Shown here: in pieces, positions 5,136-5,180 of the stretch | How positions within the stretch are numbered: the stretch's first letter is position 1 | Layout of the letters: the number at the start of each line of letters is the position of its first letter | Assembly (NCBI GenBank): GCA_017631135.1 | Contig: JAGBTW010000187.1 | Coordinates: 1-5,180 of the forward strand | Direction of reading: 5' to 3' | DNA: 5,180 bases | DNA from: Alistipes sp. | GTDB lineage: Bacteria; Bacteroidota; Bacteroidia; Bacteroidales; Rikenellaceae | Notes under the pieces: generated by a model | What the model was told of the DNA's origin: nothing | Seen by the model: only the letters and a program-made list of their open reading frames with translations | Database searches by the model: none | Made by a program: the position numbers and the translations under genes

Positions 5136-5180
5136 ATGTTTCACTTCGTTCAACATGACAATCAATTGATACCCAACAAT

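Larger units (their letters stand above)
4984..5172. repeat. Imperfect palindromic (MITE-like) intergenic repeat element
   Basis: The ends are inverted repeats. GTATCAAT at 4984-4991 is the exact reverse complement of 5165-5172. Further in, 4998-5018 (TGTCATCCTGAACGCAGTGA and one more base) pairs with 5140-5160 with three mismatches in 21. No transposase or plausible gene lies inside. The minus-strand translation contains MLNEVKHL and FRMT strings, which I recall as recurrent in spurious short proteins predicted from dispersed intergenic repeats of Bacteroidota; that recollection is not verified here. Together with the tandem array it accounts for the gene-free stretch 4885-5180. Copy number in this genome cannot be judged from one window. 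Confidence 0.75.

Noticed and set aside
4962..5165. A minus-strand 67-codon frame containing MLNEVKHL
   Set aside because: It is the translation of the palindromic repeat element and not a gene.

Overview
The window looks like a chromosomal segment of a Bacteroidales bacterium (phylum Bacteroidota). The evidence is three-fold: upstream regions carry TAnnTTTG -7 boxes, the promoter signature of this phylum, with no Shine-Dalgarno sequences; there are three lipoproteins with signal-peptidase-II lipoboxes; and the RuvA, Skp/OmpH-like and CdaA sequences have the expected character. I cannot fix the genus; a Rikenellaceae/Alistipes-like origin is only a guess.

Left half (positions 1-3120, all minus strand, so transcription runs right to left). 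The order of transcription is ruvA (Holliday-junction branch migration), a 206-residue FKBP-like lipoprotein, a 513-residue lipoprotein that I read as two FKBP-like domains, and the first 92 codons of an HTH regulator that probably belongs to the WYL family and runs off the window edge. The last three genes are separated by 4 and 15 bases and look like one operon, probably started by a promoter just upstream of the 206-residue gene. The 513-residue protein is the most striking object here. Its C-terminal domain keeps the FKBP catalytic-pocket residues in exact spacing, but its '80s loop' holds a tyrosine/glycine/asparagine-rich insertion of about 44 residues, 21 of them Tyr. The other two FKBP-like domains have lost key pocket residues.

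Right half (positions 3121-4884, plus strand). A Skp/OmpH-like coiled-coil lipoprotein is transcribed divergently from ruvA, and the two -7 boxes are only 13 bases apart. It ends in a strong intrinsic terminator. Next comes cdaA, encoding a membrane diadenylate cyclase that makes c-di-AMP, followed by a second strong terminator.

From 4885 to the end no gene is visible. This stretch holds a 9-bp tandem repeat array of about eight copies, directly abutted by an imperfect palindromic element of about 189 bp, which has the look of a dispersed, MITE-like intergenic repeat of Bacteroidota.

Taken together, the window combines envelope protein folding (two FKBP-like lipoproteins and one Skp-like lipoprotein, with different predicted lipoprotein sorting signals), one DNA-repair gene and one nucleotide-second-messenger gene.
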